Below, piece by piece: positions 45,652-53,053 of a stretch of DNA of 64,000 bases (the stretch's first letter is position 1; the number at the start of each line of letters is the position of its first letter). The stretch is from positions 1,364,001 to 1,428,000 of the forward strand of contig CAWEIK010000001.1 of the NCBI GenBank assembly GCA_963809175.1, read 5' to 3'. The notes under the pieces were generated by a model that was given only the letters and a program-made list of their open reading frames with translations, was not told the DNA's origin and made no database searches. A program made the position numbers and the translations under genes. Origin of the DNA: JACCTU01 sp963809175 (lineage in GTDB: Bacteria; Actinomycetota; Thermoleophilia; Gaiellales; Gaiellaceae).

Positions 45652-46059
45652 GTGGCGGGCGGAGGAACCGACAAGCTGAAGGCGCTTCGCGCGGTCCCGA
45701 TCTTCGGGGGGTTGCCCGACGAGTCGCTCGAGCGGATCGCCGCGATCGCGACCGAGGTCGAGTTCCCGCAAGGCCAGGTGGTGATCGAGGCCCGCACGCC
45801 GGGGTCGGGGATGTTCGTGCTCCTCGAGGGGCGGGTTTCCGTGCACGCGCGGGGGGTCGACACCGAGCTCGGCCCGGGTGAGGTGATCGGCGAGGTCGCC
45901 CTACTGCGGAGCGACAGCACGCGGATCGCCCGTGTCCAGACGCTGACCGAGGTGCGGTGCCTGGCGGTCGACCGGGCGGGCTTCCGAGAGCTCGTCATGG
46001 GCGACGGTCGGCTTGCGCTTGCGCTCTTGGAGAACCTCGCAGAGCGGGTCCCCATTTGA
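45652..46059 (+). CDS. Cyclic-nucleotide-binding-domain protein (135 aa)
   Basis: The whole protein is one CNB (cAMP-receptor-like) domain. It starts with LRAVPIFGGLPDESLERIA, has GSGMFVLLEGRVSVHARG and a phosphate-binding-cassette-like segment LGPGEVIGEVALLRSDSTRIARV, and ends at helix C. There is no DNA-binding or enzymatic domain. The cassette keeps GExxLL and an Arg equivalent (RIARV), so cyclic-nucleotide binding is plausible. The GTG start lies 20 bases after the PQQ enzyme, probably in one operon. It may act as a small regulatory subunit. Confidence 0.82.
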   Translation: MAGGGTDKLKALRAVPIFGGLPDESLERIAAIATEVEFPQGQVVIEARTPGSGMFVLLEGRVSVHARGVDTELGPGEVIGEVALLRSDSTRIARVQTLTEVRCLAVDRAGFRELVMGDGRLALALLENLAERVPI

Positions 46060-46175
46060 CCGAGCTCGAGCTCGCGAAGTCGCTTTAGCGCCGGTTCAGC
46101 GCAGCTTTAGCCGCTCGCTTGCGCCTGCGCGTCTACTGCAGAGCACGCAGTGCAACCGAAATCGGAAGGACGCTC

Positions 46176-46424
46176 ATGCAGAAGCGCACTCACAGGACGA
46201 AGATCGTCGCCGCCGCCGCGTCGACGGCGCTTGTCATCCTGGTCAGCCCCGCCGCCGGCGTCGGCAACGACGATGGGCTTCACGGCGACAGCTCGGTGCC
46301 GTTCTGGCCGCACGAAACGGGTGCGCTGGTCGGCACCTCGGAGACGTTCATCGACGTTCGGGCCGACGGTTCGTACTTCGACCCCTCGGTCGGACGGCGC
46401 GTCGCCCCGGCGAACGCCGAGTAG
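46176..46424 (+). CDS. Small secreted protein, hypothetical (82 aa)
   Basis: The ATG has GGAAGGA 5 bases upstream. A basic start (MQKRTHRTK) and signal helix (VAAAASTALVILVSPAAG) are followed by ~55 residues with HGDSSVPFWPHETGALVG and a DVRADGSYFDPS ending. No domain is recognised. A hairpin overlaps its stop codon. Confidence 0.6.
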   Translation: MQKRTHRTKIVAAAASTALVILVSPAAGVGNDDGLHGDSSVPFWPHETGALVGTSETFIDVRADGSYFDPSVGRRVAPANAE

Positions 46425-46434
46425 CCGCGTTCGC
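46410..46434 (+). terminator. Probable terminator hairpin at the end of the secreted-protein gene
   Basis: GCGAACGC (46410-46417) pairs perfectly with GCGTTCGC (46427-46434) around a 9-base loop containing the stop codon. It is followed by GGGCCTTTCT. The T-run is weak. It may also protect against reading into the oppositely oriented tRNA-Ala. Confidence 0.5.
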
Positions 46435-46448
46435 GGGCCTTTCTCCAT

Positions 46449-46521
46449 GGAGCGTGCCGGGATCGAACCGGCGACCTCCGCCTTGCAAAGGCGGCGCTCT
46501 CCCAGCTGAGCTAACGCCCCG
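46449..46521 (-). tRNA. tRNA-Ala (anticodon TGC)
   Basis: Read on the minus strand, acceptor stem GGGGCGT pairs with ACGCTCC (one G-T), discriminator A. The anticodon loop TTTGCAA sits on stem CGCCT-type pairs (GCCGCC/GGCGG), and the T arm is GCCGG/CCGGC. Anticodon TGC reads GCA/GCG. It shares its D arm and T arm with tRNA-Ala(GGC) at 27.5 kb. Confidence 0.95.
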
Positions 46522-46564
46522 AGCGACGGCAGTGTAGCCCGCGCCCGGGGCGGTTCTCAGTCGA

Positions 46565-46804
46565 TTAGGCCGCGCGCTCCAGCCGCTCTTCGAGCCGAGC
46601 CCGCTTGACGATCGTTTCGGGGTCGCCGAAGCGCAGGCGGGCCTTGAGTGCGCGGTGTTCGTTCCAGAGCTCATCGAGACGGGCGTTGAGCTCACTGAGC
46701 TCGGCCGCCGTCTCCGGGTTGTGACCCTCGGAGAGCAGGCGGTAGAGCTCGGTGCGCCGCTCGCTGGCGCGCTCGATCTCGGTGTGGATCTCCTGCGTTG
46801 TCAT
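46565..46804 (-). CDS. DUF2630-like small coiled-coil protein (79 aa)
   Basis: The protein starts MTTQEIHTEIERASERRTEL and continues as one long helix with LNARLDELWNEHRALKAR and a final GDPETIVKRARLEERLE. The pattern LxxLDxxWxxxR followed by a GxDP turn matches the actinobacterial DUF2630 family. The ATG is only one base after AGAGG, so the exact ribosome-binding site is unclear. The function is unknown. Confidence 0.7.
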   Translation of the reverse strand: MTTQEIHTEIERASERRTELYRLLSEGHNPETAAELSELNARLDELWNEHRALKARLRFGDPETIVKRARLEERLERAA

Positions 46805-46841
46805 ACCTCTAAAAACGAGGACACACGCCCTCAGTATTCCC

Positions 46842-46935
46842 TCAGGTTCGGGGACCCAGAAGGAACCAGGCGACGACCGCAAGGCCGACCACGGCGGCCG
46901 CGATCGCGACGCCCAGGAGCGACCGAGTCGCTCAC
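46842..46935 (-). CDS. Tiny single-span membrane protein (30 aa), one frameshift inferred
   Basis: A GTG overlapping the metallopeptidase stop (GTGA) starts MSDSVA. If one of the next C residues is extra, the frame continues as LGVAIAAAVVGLAVVAWFLLG and ends PRT at TGA 46842-46844. That is exactly 31 codons after removing one base. It would be a single transmembrane helix at the end of the overlapping minus-strand operon. Evidence is the hydrophobic run, the coupling and the length arithmetic. Confidence 0.42.
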
Positions 46936-47234
46936 TCGTAGCCGAGCTCCTCGAGGCGCCCCTCGTCCAGCCCGAAGTAGTGCCCGAGCTCGTGGAGGAC
47001 GGTGATCCGGATCTCCTGCTCGAGCTCCGCCGGGTCCGGGAAGTCGGCCTCCAGGGGCAGGCGGTAGATCGTCACCTTGTCGGGCATGAACTCGCCGCCG
47101 CCCTCGAAGAGCCCCAGGAGGTCGGGCTCTTCGGCGTTCTCGTCCTCGACCACGATCGCGACGTTCTCGAGCCGCCGGGCGATGTCGGCCGGCAGCGCGT
47201 CGAGCGCCTTGGTGACGTGCTCCTCGAACGTCAA
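46932..47234 (-). CDS. Zincin-like metallopeptidase (PF06262 type, 100 aa)
   Basis: The 100-residue protein has the zinc motif VLHELGHYFGLDE, with HExxH at 81-85 and the following acidic ligand region. The KVTIYRLPLE strand before it is typical of the small cytoplasmic zincin-like family. The TTG start overlaps the rhomboid stop (TTGA). It is probably co-translated with rhomboid and argF. The substrate is unknown. Confidence 0.85.
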   Translation of the reverse strand: MTFEEHVTKALDALPADIARRLENVAIVVEDENAEEPDLLGLFEGGGEFMPDKVTIYRLPLEADFPDPAELEQEIRITVLHELGHYFGLDEGRLEELGYE

Positions 47235-47920
47235 TACGGTGGCCTGACCGGTGCGCGTTTTTGGAGGAGGAAGACGGTGAGCAGCCCGAACGCCATCCCG
47301 CCGAGGTGCGCGAAGACGGCCACGCCGCCGCCCTGGGGTGGGTGCAGGAACTGGAAGCCGGCGTCCCAGAGCTGGAACGCCAGGTAGATGCCGAGGAAGA
47401 ACACCGCCGGGATCTCGCGCAGGAAGAAGATGATCCCGAGGAAGATCAAGGTCAGCACCTTCGCGTGCGGCAGGAGCAGGAAGTACGCGCCGAGCACGCC
47501 GGAGATCGCTCCCGACGCGCCGAGGTTCGGGATGTCGGCCGAGTCGGGCGCCGTCCAGAGTGTCACCACCGTCTGGAGAGCAGTCGCGGCGTAGCCCGCG
47601 AGCAGATAGAAGACGAGGTAGCGCACGTGGCCGAACGCGTCCTCGACGTTGTTGCCGAAGATCCAGAGGAACAGCATGTTGCCGCCGAGGTGGACGATGC
47701 TCCCGTGCATGAACAGTGCGGTGAACGACGTGATCGGCCAGTCCTCGCCGGTGACCGGGCACGAGTTGTTCACCTCGCAGGGCTGGTACGCGAGCTGGGC
47801 GACCGAGGCGTCGAGATCGGGTGCCTGGTAGAGGAAGAAGACGAGCACGTTCGCGACGATCAACCCGACCGTGACGATCGGGAAGCTCCGCGTCGGGACG
47901 TTGTCCTTGAGCGGGATCAA
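47231..47920 (-). CDS. Rhomboid-family intramembrane serine protease
   Basis: The 229-residue protein has six or more membrane helices. Catalytic Ser136 is in NLGASGAISG and His205 in VFAHLGGMAFG. The helix-2 pattern HGSIVHLGGNMLFLWIFG carries the family's HxxxxHxxxN (here H..H..N). The start is TTG, overlapping the argF stop (TTGA). It cleaves single-pass membrane proteins within the bilayer. An external loop with two Cys (PCEVNNSCP) may be disulfide-bonded. Confidence 0.93.
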   Translation of the reverse strand: MIPLKDNVPTRSFPIVTVGLIVANVLVFFLYQAPDLDASVAQLAYQPCEVNNSCPVTGEDWPITSFTALFMHGSIVHLGGNMLFLWIFGNNVEDAFGHVRYLVFYLLAGYAATALQTVVTLWTAPDSADIPNLGASGAISGVLGAYFLLLPHAKVLTLIFLGIIFFLREIPAVFFLGIYLAFQLWDAGFQFLHPPQGGGVAVFAHLGGMAFGLLTVFLLQKRAPVRPPY

Positions 47921-48861
47921 CGAACGGTCAGGGCGAGGAGAGCCTTCTGGGCGTGCAGCCGGTTCTCGGCCTCGTCCCAGATCGCGGACTGCGGTCCGTA
48001 CGCGATCGCTTCGGTGATCTCCTCCCCGTAGTGCGCAGGGAGGCAGTGGAGGACGATCGCGTCGTCCTCCGCGAGCGCGAGCAGCTCGTCCGTGATCCCG
48101 AAGCCGCCGAGGTCGCGCAGGCGCCGGTCGCGCTCCTCCTCCTGGCCCATGCTCGTCCAGACGTCGGTGTAGAAGACCTCGGCGCCCTCGCTCGCCTCGC
48201 GCGGGTCATGAGTGACGCGAACGGCGGCGCCGGTCTCCTCGGCCGCAGTGCGTGCGGCGTCGAGCGCGCCCTCGTCGGGCTCGTAGCCGGGCGGGACCGC
48301 GGCGGTGAAGTGCATCCCGAGCTTCGCTGCGGCGACCATCAGCGACGCGCAGACGTTGTTGCCGTCGCCGAGGTAGGTCAGGCGCACGCCTTCGAAACGG
48401 CCGAGCCGCTCGCGGATCGTCATCGCGTCGGCGAGCGCCTGACACGGGTGGGAGCTGTCCGTGAGGCCGTTGATCACGGGGATCGTCGCGTTGCGGGCGA
48501 GCTCCTCGACGTCGGCCTGGTCGAACGTGCGGATCATGATCGCGTCGAGGTAGCGGGAGAGGACGAGCGCCGTGTCCTTGACGGTCTCCCCACGGCCGAG
48601 CTGCAGGTCCGACGCGGAGAGGTAGAGCGCGACGCCGCCGAGCTGCCACATGCCGACCTCGAAGGAGACGCGCGTGCGCGTCGAAGGCTTCTGGAAGATC
48701 ATCCCGAGCGTCCGCCCCGCGAGGAGGCGGTGCTCCTCGCCTGCCTTCTGCGCACGCTTCAGCTCGTCGGCGAGGTCGAGGACCCGCAGGAGCTCGTCGC
48801 GGCTCCAGTCGGCGACCTTCGTGAAGTCGCGGCCCTTCAGGTCGTCGGCGACGGCGAGCAC
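47917..48861 (-). CDS. argF: Ornithine carbamoyltransferase
   Basis: The 314-residue protein has the carbamoyl-phosphate motif STRTR (60-64), HPCQ (138-141), and the ornithine/catalytic region HCLPAHYGEEI. SMGQ-type 240s-loop residues are present as WTSMGQEEE. It converts ornithine and carbamoyl phosphate to citrulline, or the reverse in catabolism. No other arg biosynthesis gene is nearby, but carbamate kinase lies upstream in the same orientation. The GTG start has a TAGGAT box 6 bases upstream, suggesting an own leaderless transcript. Confidence 0.95.
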   Translation of the reverse strand: MLAVADDLKGRDFTKVADWSRDELLRVLDLADELKRAQKAGEEHRLLAGRTLGMIFQKPSTRTRVSFEVGMWQLGGVALYLSASDLQLGRGETVKDTALVLSRYLDAIMIRTFDQADVEELARNATIPVINGLTDSSHPCQALADAMTIRERLGRFEGVRLTYLGDGNNVCASLMVAAAKLGMHFTAAVPPGYEPDEGALDAARTAAEETGAAVRVTHDPREASEGAEVFYTDVWTSMGQEEERDRRLRDLGGFGITDELLALAEDDAIVLHCLPAHYGEEITEAIAYGPQSAIWDEAENRLHAQKALLALTVR

Positions 48862-48867
48862 GGGACG

Positions 48868-48873
48868 ATCCTA
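48868..48873 (-). promoter_or_regulatory. Putative -10 box (TAGGAT) for argF
   Basis: Read on the minus strand, TAGGAT ends 6 bases before the argF GTG and overlaps the stop codon of the upstream small gene. This suggests argF can be transcribed independently and leaderless. Confidence 0.5.
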
Positions 48874-48984
48874 GTGCCCTTCCCGGCGGCTCTTGATCGC
48901 AGCCCACAGCAGCAGGCCGCCGATCGCGACGGCGGTCGCGATCTCGACGATCAGCCCGGCGGTCCCGCCGTGGCCGAGCGTCAA
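48871..48984 (-). CDS. Tiny single-span membrane protein (37 aa)
   Basis: The TTG start overlaps the stop of the large membrane protein (TTGA). The peptide MTLGHGGTAGLIVEIATAV continues as one hydrophobic helix and ends KSRREGH (positive-inside). No clear ribosome-binding site, so translation would depend on coupling. It might instead be the true C-terminus of the upstream protein if a base is wrong there. Confidence 0.5.
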   Translation of the reverse strand: MTLGHGGTAGLIVEIATAVAIGGLLLWAAIKSRREGH

Positions 48985-50303
48985 CTCCGCGAGAGCAACC
49001 ACAGGCCGCCCACCGTGTACAGCACCATCAGCCCGAGCATCGCGTACTGCGTGCGCAAGGCGACCTTCGACGAGCCGAACAGCGCGAGCGCCTTGTCGTG
49101 GGCGATCACGAGCCCGAGCACGTGGCCGAAGACGAGCGCGCCGGCCTGCAGGTACCAGATCTGGTCCGCGCTCAGCGGCTGCACGTTGACGCGGTAGTCG
49201 AGCGTCCCGAACAGGTCCCACCCGTAGCCGAAGGGATCCGACGCGAGGGGGATCGCGAGCTGGCCCTGCACCAGCAGCAGCGTTGCGTAGTGGGCGACGA
49301 CGTACGCGATCGCGATCGGGATCAGGCTGCCGATGAACGCTTGCTCGAGTCGCGCTTGCTCGCGGCCGATGCGGCGCGCGACCTCGACCGCGGCGACGTA
49401 GGCGCTCGCGACGAAGGCGACGGCGATCACCAGGCCGAGCAGGTTGAAGGCGATCGCGCCGACGTCCGTGTCGATCCGGAACAGCCGGTCCTGCCAGAAG
49501 GTCGTGCGGCCGAAGCCGTCGAACGCGACCGACCCGAGCATGACGGCGACGAACGCGACCGTGCCGGGCTGCTCGCGGTCGCGCGCGACGTTGTGCAGCG
49601 GAGCGCGGAGCGCGAGTCGCCGCTCGTGCAGCGTCAGGATCGAGAGCCGCGAGATCAGGCCGAAGTAGACGGTGAACGCCTCGCCGGCTCGCAGCCAGAC
49701 GTCTCGCCCGAACGCGGCCATCCCCACCCACGTGATCCAGCTGTAGATCGCGACGGCGAGCGCGAGCATCCGCGGGTCGGAGGGGTCGGTGTACGCCAGC
49801 TCCATCGCTGCGAAGCAGAAGAGGAGGAACGCGGCCGGCCAGCGACCGAGCCGTTCGGGATACGTGAACGGCGGCTCCCACTCGAGCCTCGCCCGGCGCC
49901 AGCACCACGCGACGAAGTCCGCGGCCGCGCGCCACGGGTTGAGCCAGGCCCAGACGTTCCCGAAGAGGATCGTGAGCGGGACGAGGCCGAGCCAGAAGAT
50001 CACCCAGATGAACGTCGGGGCGAGGTTCGTGCCGACGGAGCGCTCGCCGACGAGCGCTGCCGCGAAGACGACGACGAAGAGGAAGAGCCCCAGCGCGCCG
50101 AGGAGGACGCGAAGCGCCGCGGCGGGGATGCGGACGAGTGGCCACAGGCGCTCGCGCTCGAGCCGCGGTGTTCTCCAGAGCGCACCGAGCGCGGCGAAGG
50201 AGAGCACGAGGACCGCCGCGCCGCCGTAGTACGCGAGCCACTGCGGGATCGGCGGGTCCTGCACGCTGCCGATCCCGTGCGCGAGCGGGAGCAGCAGCGT
50301 CAC
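48981..50303 (-). CDS. Large polytopic membrane protein (fenitrothion-hydrolase/FedB-like by recall), 440 aa
   Basis: The protein has about ten transmembrane helices. The N-terminus is AHGIGSVQDPPIPQWLAYYG, and conserved-looking tracts are NVWAWLNPWRAAADFVAW, FTYPERLGRWPAAFLLF, DGFGRTTFW and QIWYLQAGALVFGHVLGLVIAHD. The start resembles actinobacterial proteins annotated as fenitrothion hydrolase; that name is a transferred label and the true activity is unknown. His and Trp residues in the helices could bind metal or haem. The GTG start overlaps the cupredoxin-like gene stop, so the two are coupled. Confidence 0.62.
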   Translation of the reverse strand: MTLLLPLAHGIGSVQDPPIPQWLAYYGGAAVLVLSFAALGALWRTPRLERERLWPLVRIPAAALRVLLGALGLFLFVVVFAAALVGERSVGTNLAPTFIWVIFWLGLVPLTILFGNVWAWLNPWRAAADFVAWCWRRARLEWEPPFTYPERLGRWPAAFLLFCFAAMELAYTDPSDPRMLALAVAIYSWITWVGMAAFGRDVWLRAGEAFTVYFGLISRLSILTLHERRLALRAPLHNVARDREQPGTVAFVAVMLGSVAFDGFGRTTFWQDRLFRIDTDVGAIAFNLLGLVIAVAFVASAYVAAVEVARRIGREQARLEQAFIGSLIPIAIAYVVAHYATLLLVQGQLAIPLASDPFGYGWDLFGTLDYRVNVQPLSADQIWYLQAGALVFGHVLGLVIAHDKALALFGSSKVALRTQYAMLGLMVLYTVGGLWLLSRS

Positions 50304-50758
50304 GGAAGGACGGTCAGCTGTGCGATTTGCTTGCCGCGGTCCTCGAGTTCGATCTCGAAGCGGCCCGTGAGCCCGGCCGCGAACCGGATGCGCGCCGGCT
50401 TGCCGGGTGCGACGTCGGCCATGAGGTCGTAACCGTGCACGTGGACATGATCGGTGACGTCGGAGCGCACAACGACGACGACGGTGTCTCCCTTGGTCGC
50501 CGTGACGCGGACGATCCCGCCGACGGGCGCGCCGCCGCGGATCGTCACGTCGAGCGGCACGCTCGCCGGACCGGTGGTGGTCGTCGCCGTCTCGGTTTCG
50601 GTCTCCGTGGGAATCGGCTCGATTGTCGGCGGGACGGTCTCCTGCGTCGACGTCGTGCCGGTGCTCCCATCGGTGTCATCCCCGGGGCGGAAGACGAGGA
50701 ACAGCGCGACGAGCGCGATGACTGCGCCGAGACCGATCAGGAGCCGCTTGTCTCTCAT
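50300..50758 (-). CDS. Membrane-anchored cupredoxin-like domain protein (152 aa)
   Basis: An N-terminal anchor (LLIGLGAVIALVALFLVF) and a Thr/Glu/Pro linker precede an eight-strand sandwich-like domain (about 75-152) with DVTIRGGAPVGGI, DHVHVHGYDLMADVAPGKP and FEIELEDRGKQIAQL. The HVHVHGYD segment has the His residues expected of a copper or degenerate cupredoxin site. A full C-(x)-H-(x)-M set is not visible, so copper binding is uncertain. The start overlaps carbamate kinase (ATGA). It likely works outside the membrane with the polytopic protein downstream. Confidence 0.72.
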   Translation of the reverse strand: MRDKRLLIGLGAVIALVALFLVFRPGDDTDGSTGTTSTQETVPPTIEPIPTETETETATTTTGPASVPLDVTIRGGAPVGGIVRVTATKGDTVVVVVRSDVTDHVHVHGYDLMADVAPGKPARIRFAAGLTGRFEIELEDRGKQIAQLTVLP

Positions 50759-51666
50759 TCGCCGATGATACGAGTACCGGATCGGCCCTTCAGGGCGTCG
50801 GCGAGACCCGCCGCCGAGGCGATGAGCGCTTCGCCGCCGGTCTCCCGCACGAACCGGACGCACGCCTGCACCTTGGGCCGCATCGAGCCCGCCGCGAGCT
50901 CCGGCATGAGGTCTTCCGCCTCCGCGAGGGTGAGCGAGCGCACTTCCTCCTCGGCCGGGGTGCCGTAGCCGCGCAGCAACGCGGGGACGTCCGTGACGAC
51001 GACGAGCCGGCGGGCGCCGAGCGCCGCGGCGAGCAGCGCCGACGTGAGGTCCTTGTCGATCACGGCGTCGACGCCGTCCAGCCGGTCACTCCGCTCGACG
51101 ACCGGGATGCCGCCGCCGCCGCACGCGACCGCGACGATGCCGTCGTCGAGGAGCCGACGCACTGCTTCGAGCTCGACGATGGCGCGGGGCTCGGGCGAGG
51201 GAACGACGCGGCGCCAGCCTCGTCCCGCATCCTCGACGAGGCGCCAGCCGCGCTCCGCCTCGAGCCGCTTCGCCTGCTCGCCCGAGTAGAACGGGCCGAT
51301 CGGCTTGGTCGGCTCGGCGAAGGCGGGATCGTCCTCGTCGACGTGGACGTGCGTGACGACCGTCGCGATCGGACGCTTGGCGAGCGCTCCCAGCTCGAGG
51401 TCGATCAGCGAGCCGATCTCCGCCTGCGTCTGCGCGACCGCGAGCCAGAGCGGCAGCGGGGGCGCCTCGTCGGCGGCACGCTCGCTGCGCAGGAGCGCGG
51501 CGCCGACCTGCGGCCCGTTCCCGTGCGTGACGACGAGCGGCTCGTCGAGCAGGGGCACGAGCGCCGCGCAGTGCTCGCGGAGGTTCGCGCGCTGCTCCGC
51601 GACCGTGCCGCGCTCGCCCTCGCGGACGAGGGCGTTGCCGCCGAGCGCGACGACGGTCGCGCTCAA
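50755..51666 (-). CDS. arcC: Carbamate kinase
   Basis: The 303-residue amino-acid-kinase-fold protein has an N-terminal VVALGGNALVREGE and LVVTHGNGPQVGAALL, both hallmarks of carbamate kinases. IVAVACGGGGIPVVE, DAVIDKDLTSALLA, VVVTDVPALL and a final GSMRPKVQACVRFV follow. It makes ATP from carbamoyl phosphate, or the reverse. No arginine deiminase is near, but argF is 3 genes downstream. The TTG start overlaps the upstream stop (TTGA). Confidence 0.95.
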   Translation of the reverse strand: MSATVVALGGNALVREGERGTVAEQRANLREHCAALVPLLDEPLVVTHGNGPQVGAALLRSERAADEAPPLPLWLAVAQTQAEIGSLIDLELGALAKRPIATVVTHVHVDEDDPAFAEPTKPIGPFYSGEQAKRLEAERGWRLVEDAGRGWRRVVPSPEPRAIVELEAVRRLLDDGIVAVACGGGGIPVVERSDRLDGVDAVIDKDLTSALLAAALGARRLVVVTDVPALLRGYGTPAEEEVRSLTLAEAEDLMPELAAGSMRPKVQACVRFVRETGGEALIASAAGLADALKGRSGTRIIGE

Positions 51667-53000
51667 ACGGGAACCGGCTCGAGCAGGCCCTTCTCGGCGA
51701 GCACGTCGGCAAGCGTCGGCTCGCCGACCTCCTGGAGCCGATACGTCACGCGAAGCGCCGGGCGGTCGAAGTCGACGAGCTTGCGCAGGTCGATCGGCGT
51801 GCCGATCAGGACGAGCTCGGCGTCCGACGCGTCGATCGTCTTGCGCAGGTCCTCGACCTGCTCGTCGCCGTAGCCCATCGCAGGCAGCAGCTTGCCGACG
51901 TTCGGGTAGTCCTCGAAGGTCTTCGCGATCGTCCCAACGGCAAAAGGTCTAGGGTCGACGAGCTCTGCGGCGCCGTGCTGCTTCGCCGCGAGCACCGCTG
52001 CGCCGTAGGTCATCTCGCCGTGCGTGAGCGTCGGGCCGTCCTCGACCGCCAGGACGCGCTTGCCGTGGATCTCGGACGCGTCGCCCTCGACGTGGAACGG
52101 CGACGCGGCGAGCACGACCGTCGCGTCCGGGTTGTGCTCGTGGATCGAGTCGAGCACGGCGTCGATTCCCTCCTGCGGCGCGCTGTCGATCTTGTTCACG
52201 ACGCAGACGTCGGCCATGCGCAGGTTCGTCTCGCCGGGGTGGTAGCGAAGCTCGTGGCCCGGGCGGTGCGGATCGACGACGACGATGTGCACGTCGGGCC
52301 GGATGAACGGCGTGTCGTTGTTGCCGCCGTCCCACAGGATCACGTCGGCTTCCTGCTCGGCCCGCGCGAGGATCGCCGCGTAGTCGATGCCGGCGAACAC
52401 GAGGTTGCCCTCCGCGATGTGCGGCTCGTACTCCTCGCGCTCCTCGATCGTCGCGTCGGCCGCCTCGAGGTCCTCGTAGCGCTCGAAGCGCTGCACTCCT
52501 TGCTTGGCCAAATCTCCATATGGCATCGGGTGCCGGAGCACCGCGACCTTCTTGCCCGACTCGCGGAGCAGCTCGGCGACGCGCCTGGTCGTCTGGCTCT
52601 TGCCGGAGCCGGTGCGAACCGCGCAGATCGCGACGCACGGCTTGGTCGACGGGAGCATCGTGTCGCGCGGCGAGAGCAGCAGGTAGTCCGCGCCCGCGGC
52701 GAGCACGCGCGAGCCGACGTGCATCACGTGCTCGTGCGTCACGTCCGAGTACGCGAACACGACCTGGTCGATCTTCCGGTCGCGCACGATCTGCTCGAGC
52801 TCGGACTCGGGGAGAATCGGGATCCCGTCGGGATACGCGTCGCCGGCGAGCTCGCGGGGGTAGACGCGGCCGTCGATGTTCGGGATCTGCGTCGCCGTGA
52901 AGGCGACGACCTCGACGTCGTCGCGGCCGCGGTAGACGACGTTGAAGTTGTGGAAGTCGCGGCCCGCCGCACCGACGATCACGACCCGGGTCCGCGCCAT
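51663..53000 (-). CDS. Cyclic 2,3-diphosphoglycerate synthetase-family P-loop protein
   Basis: The 445-residue protein has an N-terminal NAD-like/Rossmann segment (RVVIVGAAGRDFHNFNVVYR) and the P-loop CAVRTGSGKSQTTRR (GSGKS 131-135). Walker-B-like DVILWDGGNNDTPF, the switch-like HPGETNLRMADVCVVNKID and a C-terminal DAELVLIGTPIDLRKL follow. This layout fits the cyclic 2,3-DPG synthetase/related GTPase family known from methanogens. Bacterial members are often listed only as GTPases. It heads the overlapping minus-strand operon with carbamate kinase. The real product is not known; context suggests carbamoyl/carboxyl-phosphate chemistry. Confidence 0.78.
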   Translation of the reverse strand: MARTRVVIVGAAGRDFHNFNVVYRGRDDVEVVAFTATQIPNIDGRVYPRELAGDAYPDGIPILPESELEQIVRDRKIDQVVFAYSDVTHEHVMHVGSRVLAAGADYLLLSPRDTMLPSTKPCVAICAVRTGSGKSQTTRRVAELLRESGKKVAVLRHPMPYGDLAKQGVQRFERYEDLEAADATIEEREEYEPHIAEGNLVFAGIDYAAILARAEQEADVILWDGGNNDTPFIRPDVHIVVVDPHRPGHELRYHPGETNLRMADVCVVNKIDSAPQEGIDAVLDSIHEHNPDATVVLAASPFHVEGDASEIHGKRVLAVEDGPTLTHGEMTYGAAVLAAKQHGAAELVDPRPFAVGTIAKTFEDYPNVGKLLPAMGYGDEQVEDLRKTIDASDAELVLIGTPIDLRKLVDFDRPALRVTYRLQEVGEPTLADVLAEKGLLEPVPV

Positions 53001-53006
53001 GCATAG

Positions 53007-53012
53007 AGCCTA
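53007..53012 (-). promoter_or_regulatory. Putative -10 box (TAGGCT) for the carbamate-kinase operon
   Basis: Read on the minus strand, TAGGCT ends 6 bases before the ATG at 53000, without a ribosome-binding site, as for other leaderless starts here. Confidence 0.45.
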
Positions 53013-53053
53013 TTCATTCACGCAGACGGATGTCCCGTTGCTACGTTCGGGCC

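Noticed and set aside
48871..50303. Treating the large membrane protein and the 37-residue peptide as one frameshifted gene
   Set aside because: The TTGA overlap is a normal coupling and the membrane protein already ends with a plausible helix and basic tail. Kept as two genes, with the alternative noted.
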